The position numbers and the translations under genes were made by a program. Positions 40,947 to 50,389 of a DNA stretch of 64,000 nt are shown piece by piece. Every line of letters starts with the position of its first letter. Position 1 is the stretch's first letter. The DNA comes from Streptomyces sp. A1277. Lineage in GTDB: Bacteria; Actinomycetota; Actinomycetes; Streptomycetales; Streptomycetaceae. The stretch is from contig NZ_SSBI01000034.1 of assembly GCF_004795015.1 (NCBI RefSeq), positions 21,671 to 85,670 on the forward strand, in the 5' to 3' direction. Below the pieces are notes generated by a model that worked only from the letters and a program-made list of their open reading frames with translations, had not been told where the DNA came from and did not search any database.

Positions 40947-41684
40947 TCAGGTGGTGGTGCGGCGGCGGCCGGCCAGGACGCCGAAGGCGACGCCGGCGAC
41001 ACCGATGACGATGCCGATGACGCCGAGCACCCGGGCGGCGTTGTCCTGGGAGGAGGCCGACGACGCGGTGGTGGTCTTCTCGCTCTGGCCGGAGGCGTCC
41101 GCGGAGTCGGAGGAGTCCGAGCCGGCCGCCGCGGCGGCCCCGTGCGCGTCACCGGCCGCGGCCGTCAGCTTGAGGACGGGAGCGGGGGTGTCGGGCTCGT
41201 CGGCGCCTTCCTTCTGCTCCTCGATCCAGCGGACGACCTCCTTGTTGGAGTACGTCTGGACGGCCTTGAACACCAGCTGGTCGGCGTCCTCGGGGAGCTG
41301 GCCGACGGACAGGGGGAACTGCTGGAAGCGGCCGGGTTCGATCTTGCCGCCGGTCCAGGTGACCTTGGAGACGGCCTCGTTGATCGTCTTGCCGTGCATC
41401 TCCAGCGGCTTGGCGAGCTTGCTGGTCGTCACCTCGATGTTCCAGCCGGGCACCGGCTGCGGCATGACGGACGCCAGCGGGTGGTCGGTGGGGAAGCTGA
41501 CCTCGAGCTTGGTCGTCGAGGCGTTGTCGCGTTCGTTGGGCACCTTGAAGTTGATGACGGCGTACCCGCCCTTGGCGGCCTCGCCCTGCGGCTGGACGCT
41601 GACGTGGGCGGAGGCCGTACCGGCGAGCAGCAGCACGGTGGACGCGGCGACACCGCCGGCGAGGGCGATGCGGGAAACGTTCAT
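40947..41684 (-). CDS. YcnI-family (DUF1775) copper-associated protein
   Basis: A 245-residue exported protein. The signal peptide ends GTASAHVSVQPQ, so the mature protein would begin with His, which binds copper in this family. The DUF1775 beta-sandwich spans about 27-170 (WTGGKIEPGRFQQFPL), followed by a Ser/Asp/Ala-rich linker and a C-terminal anchor helix (VLGVIGIVIGVAGVAFG) with RRR. First gene of the copper operon. Confidence 0.9.
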   Translation of the reverse strand: MNVSRIALAGGVAASTVLLLAGTASAHVSVQPQGEAAKGGYAVINFKVPNERDNASTTKLEVSFPTDHPLASVMPQPVPGWNIEVTTSKLAKPLEMHGKTINEAVSKVTWTGGKIEPGRFQQFPLSVGQLPEDADQLVFKAVQTYSNKEVVRWIEEQKEGADEPDTPAPVLKLTAAAGDAHGAAAAAGSDSSDSADASGQSEKTTTASSASSQDNAARVLGVIGIVIGVAGVAFGVLAGRRRTTT

Positions 41685-41850
41685 GACAGGGATCACTCCA
41701 CAGAGGCACGAAGGAAAGGGGCTCCGGCGCGCGGGTGCGCACCGGCATCGCGACGCCTCTTCCGTACGAGCGGCATGCGTGGACGGCCCGTACGCGCACC
41801 GGGAGGTGCGCGGCGTGGGCCGGGGCCGCATCGCCGTGGAGGGCGTCGCG

Positions 41851-42669
41851 TCAGGCTGCGAGGGCGAGTGCGGGAGGCGGCCCGCGCCTGATCACCATGT
41901 GCTGCAACGGATCCCCGGTGGCCGGGCGCGGTGCGTCCACGGCGGTACGGGGGGTGCGCGGCCCGGTCGTGAGTTCGCCGTCCAACCCCGCGCGCAGGGC
42001 GGCGACCAGGCGGAACGCGGCTCGCAGCGCCCTGAGTCGCGCCCCGGCCGCGATCTGCTGGGCGCCGTGCGCCGACAGCCGGGCCAAGCGGAACAGGGCG
42101 ACCTCGCCCCGCCGCAGCAACCAGCCGGTGGCCAGCGCGGCCAGCAGGTGTCCGAGCAGCATGGGAAGGCTGGGCAGCGTTCCGGCGAGGCCGGTTGTGC
42201 CGACGGCCCAGAGGCCGTCGGAAGGGGCCGCGGCCAGGTGCTGGTGGGCCTGTGCGGTCACCGTCGCCGGGTCGACGCCCGCGGTGGTGACGATGTGGTG
42301 CGCGTCGGCGGCGTCCAGCTGACCGGGTCCGGCGCCGCAGACGAGGCTCGCCGCGAACCGGACGAGCGCGTCGTCACCACCCGTGGCCCGGGGTGCCGCG
42401 GTGTGCGTGCCCACCCCGAAGAGGGTGTGCAGGGCGAGCTGTCCGCCGGCCAGGGCCGCCGCGATGGCGGGCAGCGAGCGTTCGCGCCCGGCGAGGGGGA
42501 CGGCCACCGCGAATACGCCGAGGAAGGCGGCGAGCAGCGTCCACCAGGGGACGGTCGCGCAGGCGGCCAGCGCGTGCCCCGCCGCGGACAACGCGACGCA
42601 GACCGCGGTGAACACCGCGGCCCTCAGTAGCCGCAGACCGGCTCCGGCGCGCCCCACAGACCTAGACAT
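41851..42669 (-). CDS. Conserved membrane protein of unknown function
   Basis: A 272-residue protein with four to six hydrophobic segments (about residues 12-35, 40-60, 65-85 and 165-190) and a basic C-terminal third. An ADAHHIV/HQH segment between them could bind metal. It lies 166 bp upstream of ycnI in the same orientation, so a copper-related role is possible. I do not recognise a named family. Confidence 0.7.
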   Translation of the reverse strand: MSRSVGRAGAGLRLLRAAVFTAVCVALSAAGHALAACATVPWWTLLAAFLGVFAVAVPLAGRERSLPAIAAALAGGQLALHTLFGVGTHTAAPRATGGDDALVRFAASLVCGAGPGQLDAADAHHIVTTAGVDPATVTAQAHQHLAAAPSDGLWAVGTTGLAGTLPSLPMLLGHLLAALATGWLLRRGEVALFRLARLSAHGAQQIAAGARLRALRAAFRLVAALRAGLDGELTTGPRTPRTAVDAPRPATGDPLQHMVIRRGPPPALALAA

Positions 42670-42937
42670 GGCCGGGCCATCATCGCACCCGGCCCCCTCC
42701 CTCCGTACGGCAGGTCCGGAAGGTCGTCTTCCGGGCGGATTGGGGGCGAGCGGGGCTGTTCGGGCCGGTTCCGCACCGGTCCGGGGCGTTACGGAACGGT
42801 CCTGTGGGGCGGGGATACACCGGTGTGGCGCATCCGGCTATCCACCGAATGAGCGCTATCACAGCGCGCGCGTGCTTACGACCGCCCCCGCGTGGCATAC
42901 GTATCGGTATGTCTAGCCGCAGCCAGGAGGCCGGAGC

Positions 42938-43480
42938 ATGAGCATCTGGTGGTCACTCCATTTGCGGCGCGAAGCTGCGAGCGTTCCGCTCGCCCGTCGG
43001 TTCCTGCTCGGCACGATGGAATCCGCGGGCGTGGACCCGGACATCTCCTTCGACCTGTCTCTCGCGCTCAGCGAAGCCTGTGCGAACGCGGTCGAGCACG
43101 GAGGGGAGCACGACGACGCCCCCGGCGGCACCGGAAAGAACCGGGACGCCTGGGAGGAGCCGTCCGCCACGGCCAGTGGGCAGTACCGGGTCACCGCGTA
43201 TCTGGACGGCGAGAAGTGCCGTATCGAAGTCGCCGATTCGGGACCCGGTTTCCCCAGCCGGGGCGGGCCGCCCACGTCGGAGCGGCAGCTCGGAAGCCGG
43301 CTGCCGGAACCGCAGTACGCGTCGCACCCGCCCGTCACCGCCGAGGAGGGACGGGGTCTGTGCCTGATCGAACAGCTCGCCGACCACGTGCACTTCGGGA
43401 ACCGCCCGGGGTGCGCCGGCGCGGTGGTGAGCTTCGACAAGGTCCTGAAGTGGCGGGAGGGCGCCCTGCTCGCGGTGTGA
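42938..43480 (+). CDS. RsbW-like ATP-binding regulator (HATPase_c)
   Basis: A 180-residue GHKL-fold ATPase of the anti-sigma/serine-kinase type. The N box is EACANAVEHG, G1 is DSGPGF and G2 is GRGLCLI. A 60-residue insert after the N box carries charged low-complexity sequence. Such proteins bind sigma factors or phosphorylate STAS antagonists. A SpoIIE-type phosphatase lies nearby at 45.1 kb and may act in the same or a parallel partner switch. Confidence 0.85.
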   Translation: MSIWWSLHLRREAASVPLARRFLLGTMESAGVDPDISFDLSLALSEACANAVEHGGEHDDAPGGTGKNRDAWEEPSATASGQYRVTAYLDGEKCRIEVADSGPGFPSRGGPPTSERQLGSRLPEPQYASHPPVTAEEGRGLCLIEQLADHVHFGNRPGCAGAVVSFDKVLKWREGALLAV

Positions 43481-43505
43481 GCGGGGCGCCCTCCGGCGCA
43501 CGGGT

Positions 43506-43524
43506 CCGGCCCGGTGCGGGCCGG
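43506..43524. terminator. Short hairpin between convergent genes
   Basis: A 7-bp stem CCGGCCC/GGGCCGG with a 5-base loop lies between the RsbW-like gene and pepP, which converge. Probable but weak terminator. Confidence 0.5.
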
Positions 43525-43531
43525 CAGGCGA

Positions 43532-44995
43532 TCAGCCCTTCAGCCGGGCCATCCATGCCTCGACCTCGTCGGCCTGCCGCGGCAGCTTGTCCGAGAGGTT
43601 CCGGTTGCCGTCCTCGGTGACCAGGATGTCGTCCTCGATCCGGACGCCGATGCCGCGGTACTCCTCCGGCACGGTCAGGTCGTCGGCCTGGAAGTAGAGA
43701 CCGGGCTCGACGGTGAGGCAGACGCCCGGCTCCAGCGTCCCGTCGACGTACGTCTCGGTCCGCGCGGCGGCGCAGTCGTGGACGTCCATGCCGAGCATGT
43801 GGCCGGTGCCGTGCAGGGTCCAGCGGCGCTGGAGGCCCAGCTCCAAGACCCTCTCCACCGACAGGTCGCCCAGCAGGCCCCACTCGACGAGCTTCTCGGT
43901 GAGCACCCGCTGCGCCGCGTCGTGGAAGTCGCGGAAGACGGCGCCGGGCTTCACCGCGGCGATACCCGCCTCCTGCGCCTCGTACACCGCGTCGTAGATC
44001 TTGCGCTGGAGCGGTGTGAACGTGCCGCTGATGGGAAGCGTGCGGGTCACGTCGGCCGTGTAGAGGTCGTTGGTCTCCACGCCGGCGTCGAGCAGCAGCA
44101 GCTCGCCCGATCGGACCGCGCCGTCGTTGCGCACCCAGTGCAGGGTGGTCGCGTGCGGCCCGGCGGCGCAGATCGAGCCGTACCCGATGTCGTTGCCCTC
44201 GATGCGGGCGCGCAGGAAGAACGTGCCCTCGATGTAGCGCTCGCTCGTGGCCTCGGCCTTGTCGAGGACCTTCACGACGTCCTCGAAGCCGCGGGCGGTG
44301 ATGTCGCATGCCTTCGTCAGCTCGGCGATCTCGAAGGCGTCCTTGACCAGCCGGGCCTCGGAGAGGTAAACCCGCAGCTCCTCGTCGCGCTCGGCGGTGA
44401 CCTTGTCGGTCAGCGCGGCCTCGACTTCGGCGTCGTGGCCGCGGACGTTGCGCACGGGGCCGGTGGCCTCGGCCAAGGCGGCGGGCAGCTCGCGCACGTC
44501 CTTCGCCGGGATCCCCAGCAGCTGCTCGGCCTCGGCGAGGGAGTGGCGGCGGCCGACCCACAGCTCGCCCTGGCCGTCGAGCCAGAACTCGCCGTTCTCC
44601 CGGTTCGAGCGGGGCAGCAGGTAGACGGTCGCCTCGTGGCCGTCGTCCGTCGGCTCCAGGACGAGGACGCCGTCCTGGGTCTGGTCGCCGGTGAGGTACG
44701 CGTATTCGGTGGAGGCGCGGAAGGCGTAATCGGTGTCGTTCGAACGGGTCTTCAGCCGGCCGGCGGGAATGACCAGGCGCTCGCCGGGGAAGCGCGCGGA
44801 CAGCGCGGCGCGGCGGTCGGCGGTGTGCGCGGCCTGGGCGATCGGCTCCAGACCGTGCAGCTCGGTGTCGGCCCAACCGGACTTCATGCTCGCGGCGAGC
44901 TCATCGGAGACGCCCGGGTACAGGCTGTTCTTCCGCTGCTTGACCGTCTCTGTCTCTTCGGTCTCCGGGGTCTCCGGAATGAACTCCTCAGACAC
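43532..44995 (-). CDS. pepP: Xaa-Pro aminopeptidase
   Basis: A 487-residue M24B metallopeptidase removing N-terminal residues before proline. The N-terminal domain (1-230) is followed by the pita-bread catalytic fold with metal ligands in LLLDAGVE, YTADVTRT, HGTGHMLG, LTVEPGLY and RIEDDILV. Length agrees with PepP. The GTG start (MSEEFIPETPE) lies before a short acidic leader. It is separated from the upstream phosphatase gene by a hairpin. Confidence 0.93.
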   Translation of the reverse strand: MSEEFIPETPETEETETVKQRKNSLYPGVSDELAASMKSGWADTELHGLEPIAQAAHTADRRAALSARFPGERLVIPAGRLKTRSNDTDYAFRASTEYAYLTGDQTQDGVLVLEPTDDGHEATVYLLPRSNRENGEFWLDGQGELWVGRRHSLAEAEQLLGIPAKDVRELPAALAEATGPVRNVRGHDAEVEAALTDKVTAERDEELRVYLSEARLVKDAFEIAELTKACDITARGFEDVVKVLDKAEATSERYIEGTFFLRARIEGNDIGYGSICAAGPHATTLHWVRNDGAVRSGELLLLDAGVETNDLYTADVTRTLPISGTFTPLQRKIYDAVYEAQEAGIAAVKPGAVFRDFHDAAQRVLTEKLVEWGLLGDLSVERVLELGLQRRWTLHGTGHMLGMDVHDCAAARTETYVDGTLEPGVCLTVEPGLYFQADDLTVPEEYRGIGVRIEDDILVTEDGNRNLSDKLPRQADEVEAWMARLKG

Positions 44996-45020
44996 GACTT
45001 GTCTCTCCTAGGTACGACAC

Positions 45021-45061
45021 TGGGCCCTCTCCATCGTACGGGCGTACGGGAGGGGGCCCAG
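45021..45061 (-). terminator. Hairpin upstream of pepP
   Basis: An imperfect stem (TGGGCCC-TCTCC-CGTACG facing CGTACG-GGAGG-GGGCCCA) between the phosphatase stop (45116) and the pepP start (44995) could terminate the phosphatase transcript. Confidence 0.6.
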
Positions 45062-45115
45062 GGCCGGAAGACCTCTTACACAGGAAGGCTTCGGAAGGCG
45101 CGGAACGGGGGCGGT

Positions 45116-46486
45116 TCAGTCGAAGCGGGCCGCCAGAACGACCACGTCCTCAGCGCCGTCCGCCTGCCCGGCACCCTCGGGCAGCACGGTGCGCACCACA
45201 TGGTCGGCGACGGCTCCGGCGTCCCGGCGCAGCGCCCTCGGAACGCTCGCCGCCGCCGAGTGGAGCCGCGCGTACGCCCGGTCCATCGAGTCGCCGGCCC
45301 GGCGCAGCAGCCCGTCGGTGTAGAGCAGGACCGTCTCGCCGGGCGCGGGGGCGACGTCCACACTGGGCGCCTCCCAGCAGGACAGCATGCCCAGCGGGGC
45401 GGACAGGGTGGTCTCGACGTACGAGGTGCGGCGCTCGCCGGTGATCAGCGGCGGCGTGTGCCCGGCCCCGGCGAGCAGGACCTTGCCGCGGGCGGGTTCG
45501 CAGTAGGCGAAGAGCGCGGTCGCCGAACGGGCGGGCTCGGTCAGCCGCAGCAGCAGTTCGAGGTCGGAGAGTACGGCGACGGGGTCCTCGCCCTCCATCA
45601 CCGCGTAGGCGCGCAGGCCGGCGCGCAGCCGTCCCGTGGCGGCCAGCGCGCTGGGCCCGGAGCCGTCCACCGAGCCGACGGCGAGACCGAGAGCCCCCTC
45701 CGGCAGCGCCAGCGCGTCGTACCAGTCGTTGCCGCCCTGCGGGGCCACCTGGTGGCGTACGGCCAGCTGGACGCCGGGAATCCGGGGGAGCCGGGTGGGC
45801 AGGAGCTCCTCGGTCACGGTGGCCACATCCGTCCTGGCCCGTTCCAGTTCCAGCAGGCGGGCCAGGTGCTCGCAGGCGTACCCGGCGTACAGGCCGATGA
45901 GGTGGCGCTGGCGCTCCAGCGGTTCGGCGGGTTCGTCGTAGAGCCAGACGGCGGCACCGAGCCGTCCGGTCGTCCCGGCGGCCAGGGGCAGCGCGTAACT
46001 GGCGGCGTAACCGAGCCGGGCGGCGACCTCGCGCCTTTGAGGGTCCACGCCGGGGTCGCCGAGCAGGTCGGGGGTGGTCAGCGGGCCTTCGGGGTTCGGC
46101 AGACCTTCCAGGATGCGGCCGTAGGAGGTGGCGCTGCGCGGCACGGTCTCGATCTGGCCGAGTTCTGCGTGGGCCAGCCCGAGCCCGATGGTGCTGAAGG
46201 GGCCGCGGCGGTCGGACGGTTCGAAGGCGATCAGTCCCCGGCGGGCGCCGACCAGGGCGGCTCCGGCTTCGAGGAACTCGTGCAGTGCGTCGTCGAGGGT
46301 GCTGGTTCCGGCCAGCCTTTCGGTGAGTTCGTGGAGGGTGGTGAGGTCGGAGACCCAGCCGGCCAGGCGGTCCTGGATGAAGGCGCCGGGTGGTGCGGAG
46401 ACCTCGTTGATCGGCCCGGCAGTGTGCGCCGAAACCGGAACTTCTGGATCGATTCCAGCCACTTTTGGCAGATGCGGAGCGCTCAT
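45116..46486 (-). CDS. GAF - SpoIIE-type PP2C phosphatase
   Basis: A 456-residue regulator with a GAF-like sensor (about 50-220) and a PPM/SpoIIE phosphatase domain (about 240-455). Metal motifs GNDWYD, LLYTDGLL and AEDVVVL are present. The segment that usually reads GDV-x-G-x-G is VGSVDGSG, so one metal-binding Asp is replaced by Ser. Activity may be altered. I chose ATG 46486 (GGAAAG upstream); the frame continues to 46603 without clear homology. Confidence 0.82.
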   Translation of the reverse strand: MSAPHLPKVAGIDPEVPVSAHTAGPINEVSAPPGAFIQDRLAGWVSDLTTLHELTERLAGTSTLDDALHEFLEAGAALVGARRGLIAFEPSDRRGPFSTIGLGLAHAELGQIETVPRSATSYGRILEGLPNPEGPLTTPDLLGDPGVDPQRREVAARLGYAASYALPLAAGTTGRLGAAVWLYDEPAEPLERQRHLIGLYAGYACEHLARLLELERARTDVATVTEELLPTRLPRIPGVQLAVRHQVAPQGGNDWYDALALPEGALGLAVGSVDGSGPSALAATGRLRAGLRAYAVMEGEDPVAVLSDLELLLRLTEPARSATALFAYCEPARGKVLLAGAGHTPPLITGERRTSYVETTLSAPLGMLSCWEAPSVDVAPAPGETVLLYTDGLLRRAGDSMDRAYARLHSAAASVPRALRRDAGAVADHVVRTVLPEGAGQADGAEDVVVLAARFD

Positions 46487-47079
46487 GGTCGTCGGCTTTC
46501 CGAGCGGTGTGTTCCGTCGAATAGCATCGCAAACCCCCATGTCATTCTGCGCCGCTACCAGTACATCCACATCTACACGCACAAGTAAGGCGATGTCCAG
46601 CATTGTCCCCCCGAGGAACGTGGTGTTCCCGCGTTAATCAACTTGGCCAAAAAACGCACCCAGCAGTGCCTATTAGGGGTCGACTGGGTCTGCCCGGCGA
46701 GGGCGTACCTCCGGGTGGAGTCCCGGGGGAGCGTCATTCCGGGGATGCTGGGTACGTAAATCTTTGGATGGCCGGGGACGGTCCCACCCGCCCCCGGAAC
46801 CTGGCAGCAGGCCCGGACGTCCTCCCTTGTGACGGCCGCGCCCCACCCCCGAGTGGTGAGGCCGTACGGACGGCAGGCGCGCCACGCGCCCTGCACCTCG
46901 CCACGATGTCGACTGCAAGCAGCTCGATCCAGCACAGCTCACGCTCGGTACCGACGAACGACCCGTACCGCAGGCTCGACGAGCACGTACACCCAGTGAA
47001 GATCCGCAGGCATGGTGTGACCGCACACGGTGTGACGCGGACCCTCGGCGTTCAACGGAACGGAAAGGAACGAGCGCTC
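46487..47079. promoter_or_regulatory. Divergent intergenic region
   Basis: 593 bases between the phosphatase (minus) and the prim-pol-like gene (plus). The only structured element I see is an inverted repeat GGAAC-GTGGT-GTTCC at 46615-46629. The central part is AT-richer (around 46,630-46,760). No gene is supported. Confidence 0.45.
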
Positions 47080-47796
47080 ATGCGCGAGATCCTCGGAAGG
47101 CGACGCAGGCTCAGGCTCGGACGCAGGGACGGCTCCGCCCGGCTCGACGCGGCCCTGACCTGCGCCACGGCCTGGCAGTGGCCCGTGCTCCCCGGGGCGG
47201 GGCTGCGGAAGGCCGGCAGTGGCGGTGACCGTGGGCGCGGATGCGCCTGCCCCGATCCCGAGTGCGCCGTACCCGGCGCGCACCCCTTCGATCCCGGACT
47301 GCTCGCGGCGACCACCGACGCCCGGATGGTGCGCTGGTGGTGGACGAACCGGCCCGCCGCGCCGGTGCTGCTCGCCACGGGCGGGCACGCGCCGTGCGCC
47401 CTGAGCCTGCCCGCCGCGGCCGGTGCCCGCGCCCTGGCCGAACTGGACCGGGCGGGCGTGCGGCTGGGCCCCGTCGTGGCGGCGCCGACCCGGTGGGTGC
47501 TGCTGGTCGCCCCGTACACGCTCGAACGACTCGGCGAGCTGCTGTACGCCCAGGACTGGGTGCCCAGCTCGCTGCGGTTCCACGGCGAGGGCGGGTACGT
47601 CGTGCTGCCGCCCTCGGAGATCGGTACGGGGCAGGTGCGCTGGGAGCGTGCGCCGGAGCGGGTTTCCGGGGCCCGTGTGCGGGGGGCGGTCGCGGGGGCC
47701 GCGTCGCCGTGGCTGCCGGATGTGGGGGAGGTGCTGGACGCGCTGGTCGCGGCGAGCACGAGCGCCCCGGACGGCGGAAGCAGACTCGCTCACTGA
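47080..47796 (+). CDS. Bifunctional primase/polymerase N-terminal domain protein
   Basis: A 238-residue protein similar to the stand-alone prim-pol-like proteins (PF09250-type N-terminal region) common in Streptomyces: GWKP-like entry AWQWPVLPG, a CPDPECAVPGAHPFD cluster with paired cysteines, and a VLLVAPYTLERL segment. It lacks the helicase and catalytic parts of plasmid primases, so replication activity is doubtful. ATG 47080 has GGAAAGGAA upstream; earlier in-frame starts are not supported. Confidence 0.75.
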   Translation: MREILGRRRRLRLGRRDGSARLDAALTCATAWQWPVLPGAGLRKAGSGGDRGRGCACPDPECAVPGAHPFDPGLLAATTDARMVRWWWTNRPAAPVLLATGGHAPCALSLPAAAGARALAELDRAGVRLGPVVAAPTRWVLLVAPYTLERLGELLYAQDWVPSSLRFHGEGGYVVLPPSEIGTGQVRWERAPERVSGARVRGAVAGAASPWLPDVGEVLDALVAASTSAPDGGSRLAH

Positions 47797-48069
47797 GCGT
47801 TCGGTGGCCGGGTTGGCCCGTTTCGGTTGCGCGTGTGTTCTTTCGGAACGCGTTCATTACGGAGTTCTGTCGGTTCTCCGTCCGTTCTCCGGTGAATCCC
47901 TTCCGTTCTTCCCCACGCCCTCCCCGTCTCTTCCGATTGCTTCACGTTTCACATTCTCCGCGTAAACCGGCGACCGCTTGAACCGATGTGCCATGTGTCG
48001 TGTGCCATGGGCCATGTGGCGATTGAGCCGATGCGCCGATCTGTTTCCGCCGGTCCGTTTGCACTGTCT

Positions 48070-48153
48070 CGTTCGCGTCGGTCCGTTCGCGTCGGTCCGT
48101 TCGCGTCGGTCCGTTCGCGCCGGTGCGCTTGTGCCGGTGCGCTTGTGCCGGTG
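48070..48153. repeat. Six tandem 14-bp repeats
   Basis: Three perfect copies of CGTTCGCGTCGGTC (48070-48111) are followed by CGTTCGCGCCGGTG and two copies of CGCTTGTGCCGGTG, so the array drifts along its length. Degenerate copies continue on both sides. Confidence 0.92.
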
Positions 48154-48429
48154 CGATTGTGCTGCCGCGGCGTGCCGTACGGCGAAGCGGCCCGTGCAAA
48201 GCCGGGCGGAGGCGGGGTTCCTGATGGTCTTTCGGGCGCTGGTCCGGGGCGGCTACGGCTCCAACGCGCTTCCCTGGCCGTTGGACTGATGCCGGGCCAT
48301 CGGGAGGGGGGAGCGGAGGGCGGGGAGCGGGGAGCGGGGCGGCGGGTCTGTGCGCGGCCTGTGCGGGGGCTCGTACGCGGCCTGTGCGCCGTGGGGCGCG
48401 GCCTGCGCGCCGTACCCGGAAATGAGGAT

Positions 48430-48469
48430 GCCCGATCGCTGGCGACGGGGGATGCACCAGCGACCGGGC
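48430..48469 (-). terminator. Hairpin downstream of the SEC-C gene
   Basis: Stem GCCCG-A-TCGCTGG facing CCAGCGA-C-CGGGC (one mismatch) with a 14-base loop. It lies 125 bases past the SEC-C gene stop on the minus strand and is a probable terminator. Confidence 0.6.
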
Positions 48470-48593
48470 TTCTAGAACCGTAACAAGAGATCTGCCGTTC
48501 GCAAATTCGATCTCGCGTATTCGGACGGCGATTTACCTGTCAGTACGGGGAGTTGTGACGCGGGTCACCGCGCGGCCCGAGTGATGGTCACTG

Positions 48594-49559
48594 TCAGCTG
48601 AGCGTCACCTGGCGGTTGGTGAGCCCGCCGCGCGCCCGCCGCTCCTCGGCGGTGAGCGGCGCGTCCGACGCGAGCGCCGTCGTGAGCCGCTCCGCGAACG
48701 CGGCGGCCGGCTTCTCGCACTCCTCGGCACCCATCGCGCTCGGCAGGTCCCAGACCGGAACCATCAGCCCGTGCGCCCGGAACGAGCCGACCAGCCGGGT
48801 GCCCTCGCCGAGCGACGAGTCGCCCGCGGCGTGCAGCCGGGCGAGCGCGTCGAGCAGCTGCTCCTCGGCGTACGGCATGACCCAGCGCAGGTGGTTCTTC
48901 TCCGGCGTCTCGCACCAGTAGGCGGCGTCCACCCCGGAGAGCAGGACGGTCGGGATCGCCGCGTCGTTGGCACGCTCCAGCGATGCGGTCACCTCCGCCG
49001 TGGCGTTCTCCGCGTCCGGCACCCAGAACTCGAAACCGGAGTGGACCACCGGCGCGAAGGGCGCGCCGGCGTCCAGCAGGTCCTGCAGCCGGGGCCCGTC
49101 GGCCGGTACGCGGCGGGCGGCCACCGGCGAACCCGGCTCCGCCTCCAGCGCACGCTGCAGGGTGTCCGCGAGGTCCCGGCTCAGGTCGCCGGACGAGGTG
49201 TCGTTCTGCAGGGCGAGCAGGACGGAACCGTCCTCGCGGCGCAGCGCGGGCCAGGCCATCGGGAGGACCGTCGCCAGCGTCACCGAGGGCACACCCTCGG
49301 GCAGGCCGCCCTTGAGCGTCAGCTCGGCGGTGGCGGCCGGGACCAGCTCGCGCAGCGCGACCCAGTCGCACTCCCCGGCCAGCCCCTCGAACGGGCGCTG
49401 GACCAGCTCGGTCACGGCCTGGGCCGCGGCGCGGCCGTGACATGCCTTGTAGCGGCGGCCCGAACCGCACGGGCAGGGCTCACGAGCCCCGACCACCGGG
49501 ATCTCGGCGTCCTTGAGCTGCTGCTTCCCGGCCTTGGTCTGAGGGCGCTTCTTCGGCAT
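48594..49559 (-). CDS. SEC-C motif protein (DUF5926 type)
   Basis: A 321-residue protein. An N-terminal zinc-binding SEC-C motif (PCPCGSGRRYKACHG, about residues 28-42) follows a Lys-rich start (MPKKRPQTKAGK). The remainder is a conserved actinobacterial domain of unknown function. The SEC-C motif of SecA binds SecB and ribosomes, so a translation- or secretion-linked role is possible. Monocistronic or transcribed from the upstream ATPase gene. Confidence 0.83.
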   Translation of the reverse strand: MPKKRPQTKAGKQQLKDAEIPVVGAREPCPCGSGRRYKACHGRAAAQAVTELVQRPFEGLAGECDWVALRELVPAATAELTLKGGLPEGVPSVTLATVLPMAWPALRREDGSVLLALQNDTSSGDLSRDLADTLQRALEAEPGSPVAARRVPADGPRLQDLLDAGAPFAPVVHSGFEFWVPDAENATAEVTASLERANDAAIPTVLLSGVDAAYWCETPEKNHLRWVMPYAEEQLLDALARLHAAGDSSLGEGTRLVGSFRAHGLMVPVWDLPSAMGAEECEKPAAAFAERLTTALASDAPLTAEERRARGGLTNRQVTLS

Positions 49560-49692
49560 GGTGGGCTTTCTCCCGATTGCGACAGTGCGGTCTGGCCCGC
49601 GAGCCTAGCCGCCCCGCCACCGTCCGGGGCACAGCCGGCCTCGCCCCTTCCCGCCCGCGCCTCAGCCCATGCCCTCAGTTCATGTTTTCGCC

Positions 49693-49783
49693 GACGCCCT
49701 CAGCTCACGTCTTCAGCTCAGACATTCAGCTCATGCCTTCAGCTCACGTCTTCAGCCCACGTCTTCAGCCCACGTCTTCAGCC
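49693..49783. repeat. 13-bp tandem repeats overlapping the RsbW-like gene end
   Basis: Copies of CACGTCTTCAGCC (perfect at 49745-49757, 49758-49770 and 49771-49783) extend with drift to about 49,693. The last copy overlaps the stop codon of the RsbW-like gene at 49778. Confidence 0.88.
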
Positions 49784-50389
49784 CACGTCATCGAACGCAT
49801 CGTCGAACGCGCTGGAGAAGTCCAGCCCCTCGAACCCCGGGACGACGGCGGCCTTCGACGCGCTCGGCAGTCCGGTCACACCGGCCGTGCGCCCGTGTCC
49901 CCGACCGCTCGGCCGTTCGCCGGGGCGCCCATGGGAACCGTGGGCCCCAGGCCCCCCGTTGACGAGCACCCAGACGGTGACCTCGCCGGGGGCGTCGTCC
50001 CGTACGCCCCATTCCTGGGCCAGCGCGCTGATGATGTTCAGCCCGCGGCCGCCGCGAGCGGTCACCGAGGGAGTGGCCGGAACCGGCCGCGTAGGGCCGC
50101 CGCCGTCCGTCACCTCGACGGTCAGCCCGCCCGTCCGGTCGACGCGCCACGCGGCGCGTACGTCACCGTCCCCCCTCTCGGTGTGCCGGCCCAGCGGCCT
50201 GCCGTGCCGGCAGGCGTTGCTGAGCAGCTCGGAAAGAATCAGCACCGCATCGTCGACGACCGCATCCGACACCCCGTGGCTGCGCAACTGCTCACGCATC
50301 CGGTGCCGCGCCTGTCCCACGCCCGCAGGGCCATGGGGCACGGCCATGCTCGACGACGTGGGCACCTCCTGTGCCACCACCAACGCCAC
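49778..50389 (-). CDS. RsbW-like ATP-binding regulator (HATPase_c)
   Basis: A 203-residue GHKL ATPase (anti-sigma/serine-kinase type). The N box is LSELLSNACRHG, G1 is DGGGPTRP and G2 is GGRGLNII. The C-terminal 50 residues are outside the domain and end in FDDAFDDVG. GTG 50389 is chosen because AAAGGAGGT, a full Shine-Dalgarno complement, stands 7 bases upstream. A longer in-frame reading to 50,557 runs into tandem repeats. Partners are unknown. Confidence 0.82.
   Translation of the reverse strand: MALVVAQEVPTSSSMAVPHGPAGVGQARHRMREQLRSHGVSDAVVDDAVLILSELLSNACRHGRPLGRHTERGDGDVRAAWRVDRTGGLTVEVTDGGGPTRPVPATPSVTARGGRGLNIISALAQEWGVRDDAPGEVTVWVLVNGGPGAHGSHGRPGERPSGRGHGRTAGVTGLPSASKAAVVPGFEGLDFSSAFDDAFDDVG

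Larger units (their letters stand above)
47797..48593. other. Gene-poor region with tandem repeats
   Basis: 797 bases with overlapping open frames on both strands, none with convincing codon bias or homology. They are built largely from repeat DNA. The region contains a 14-bp tandem array (48,070-48,153) and a hairpin at 48,430-48,469. The stretch near 48,480-48,560 is AT-richer. Confidence 0.6.

Noticed and set aside
47942..48483. Overlapping hypothetical genes on both strands at 47.9-48.5 kb
   Set aside because: Their sequences are largely translated tandem repeats with poor codon bias and no ribosome sites.
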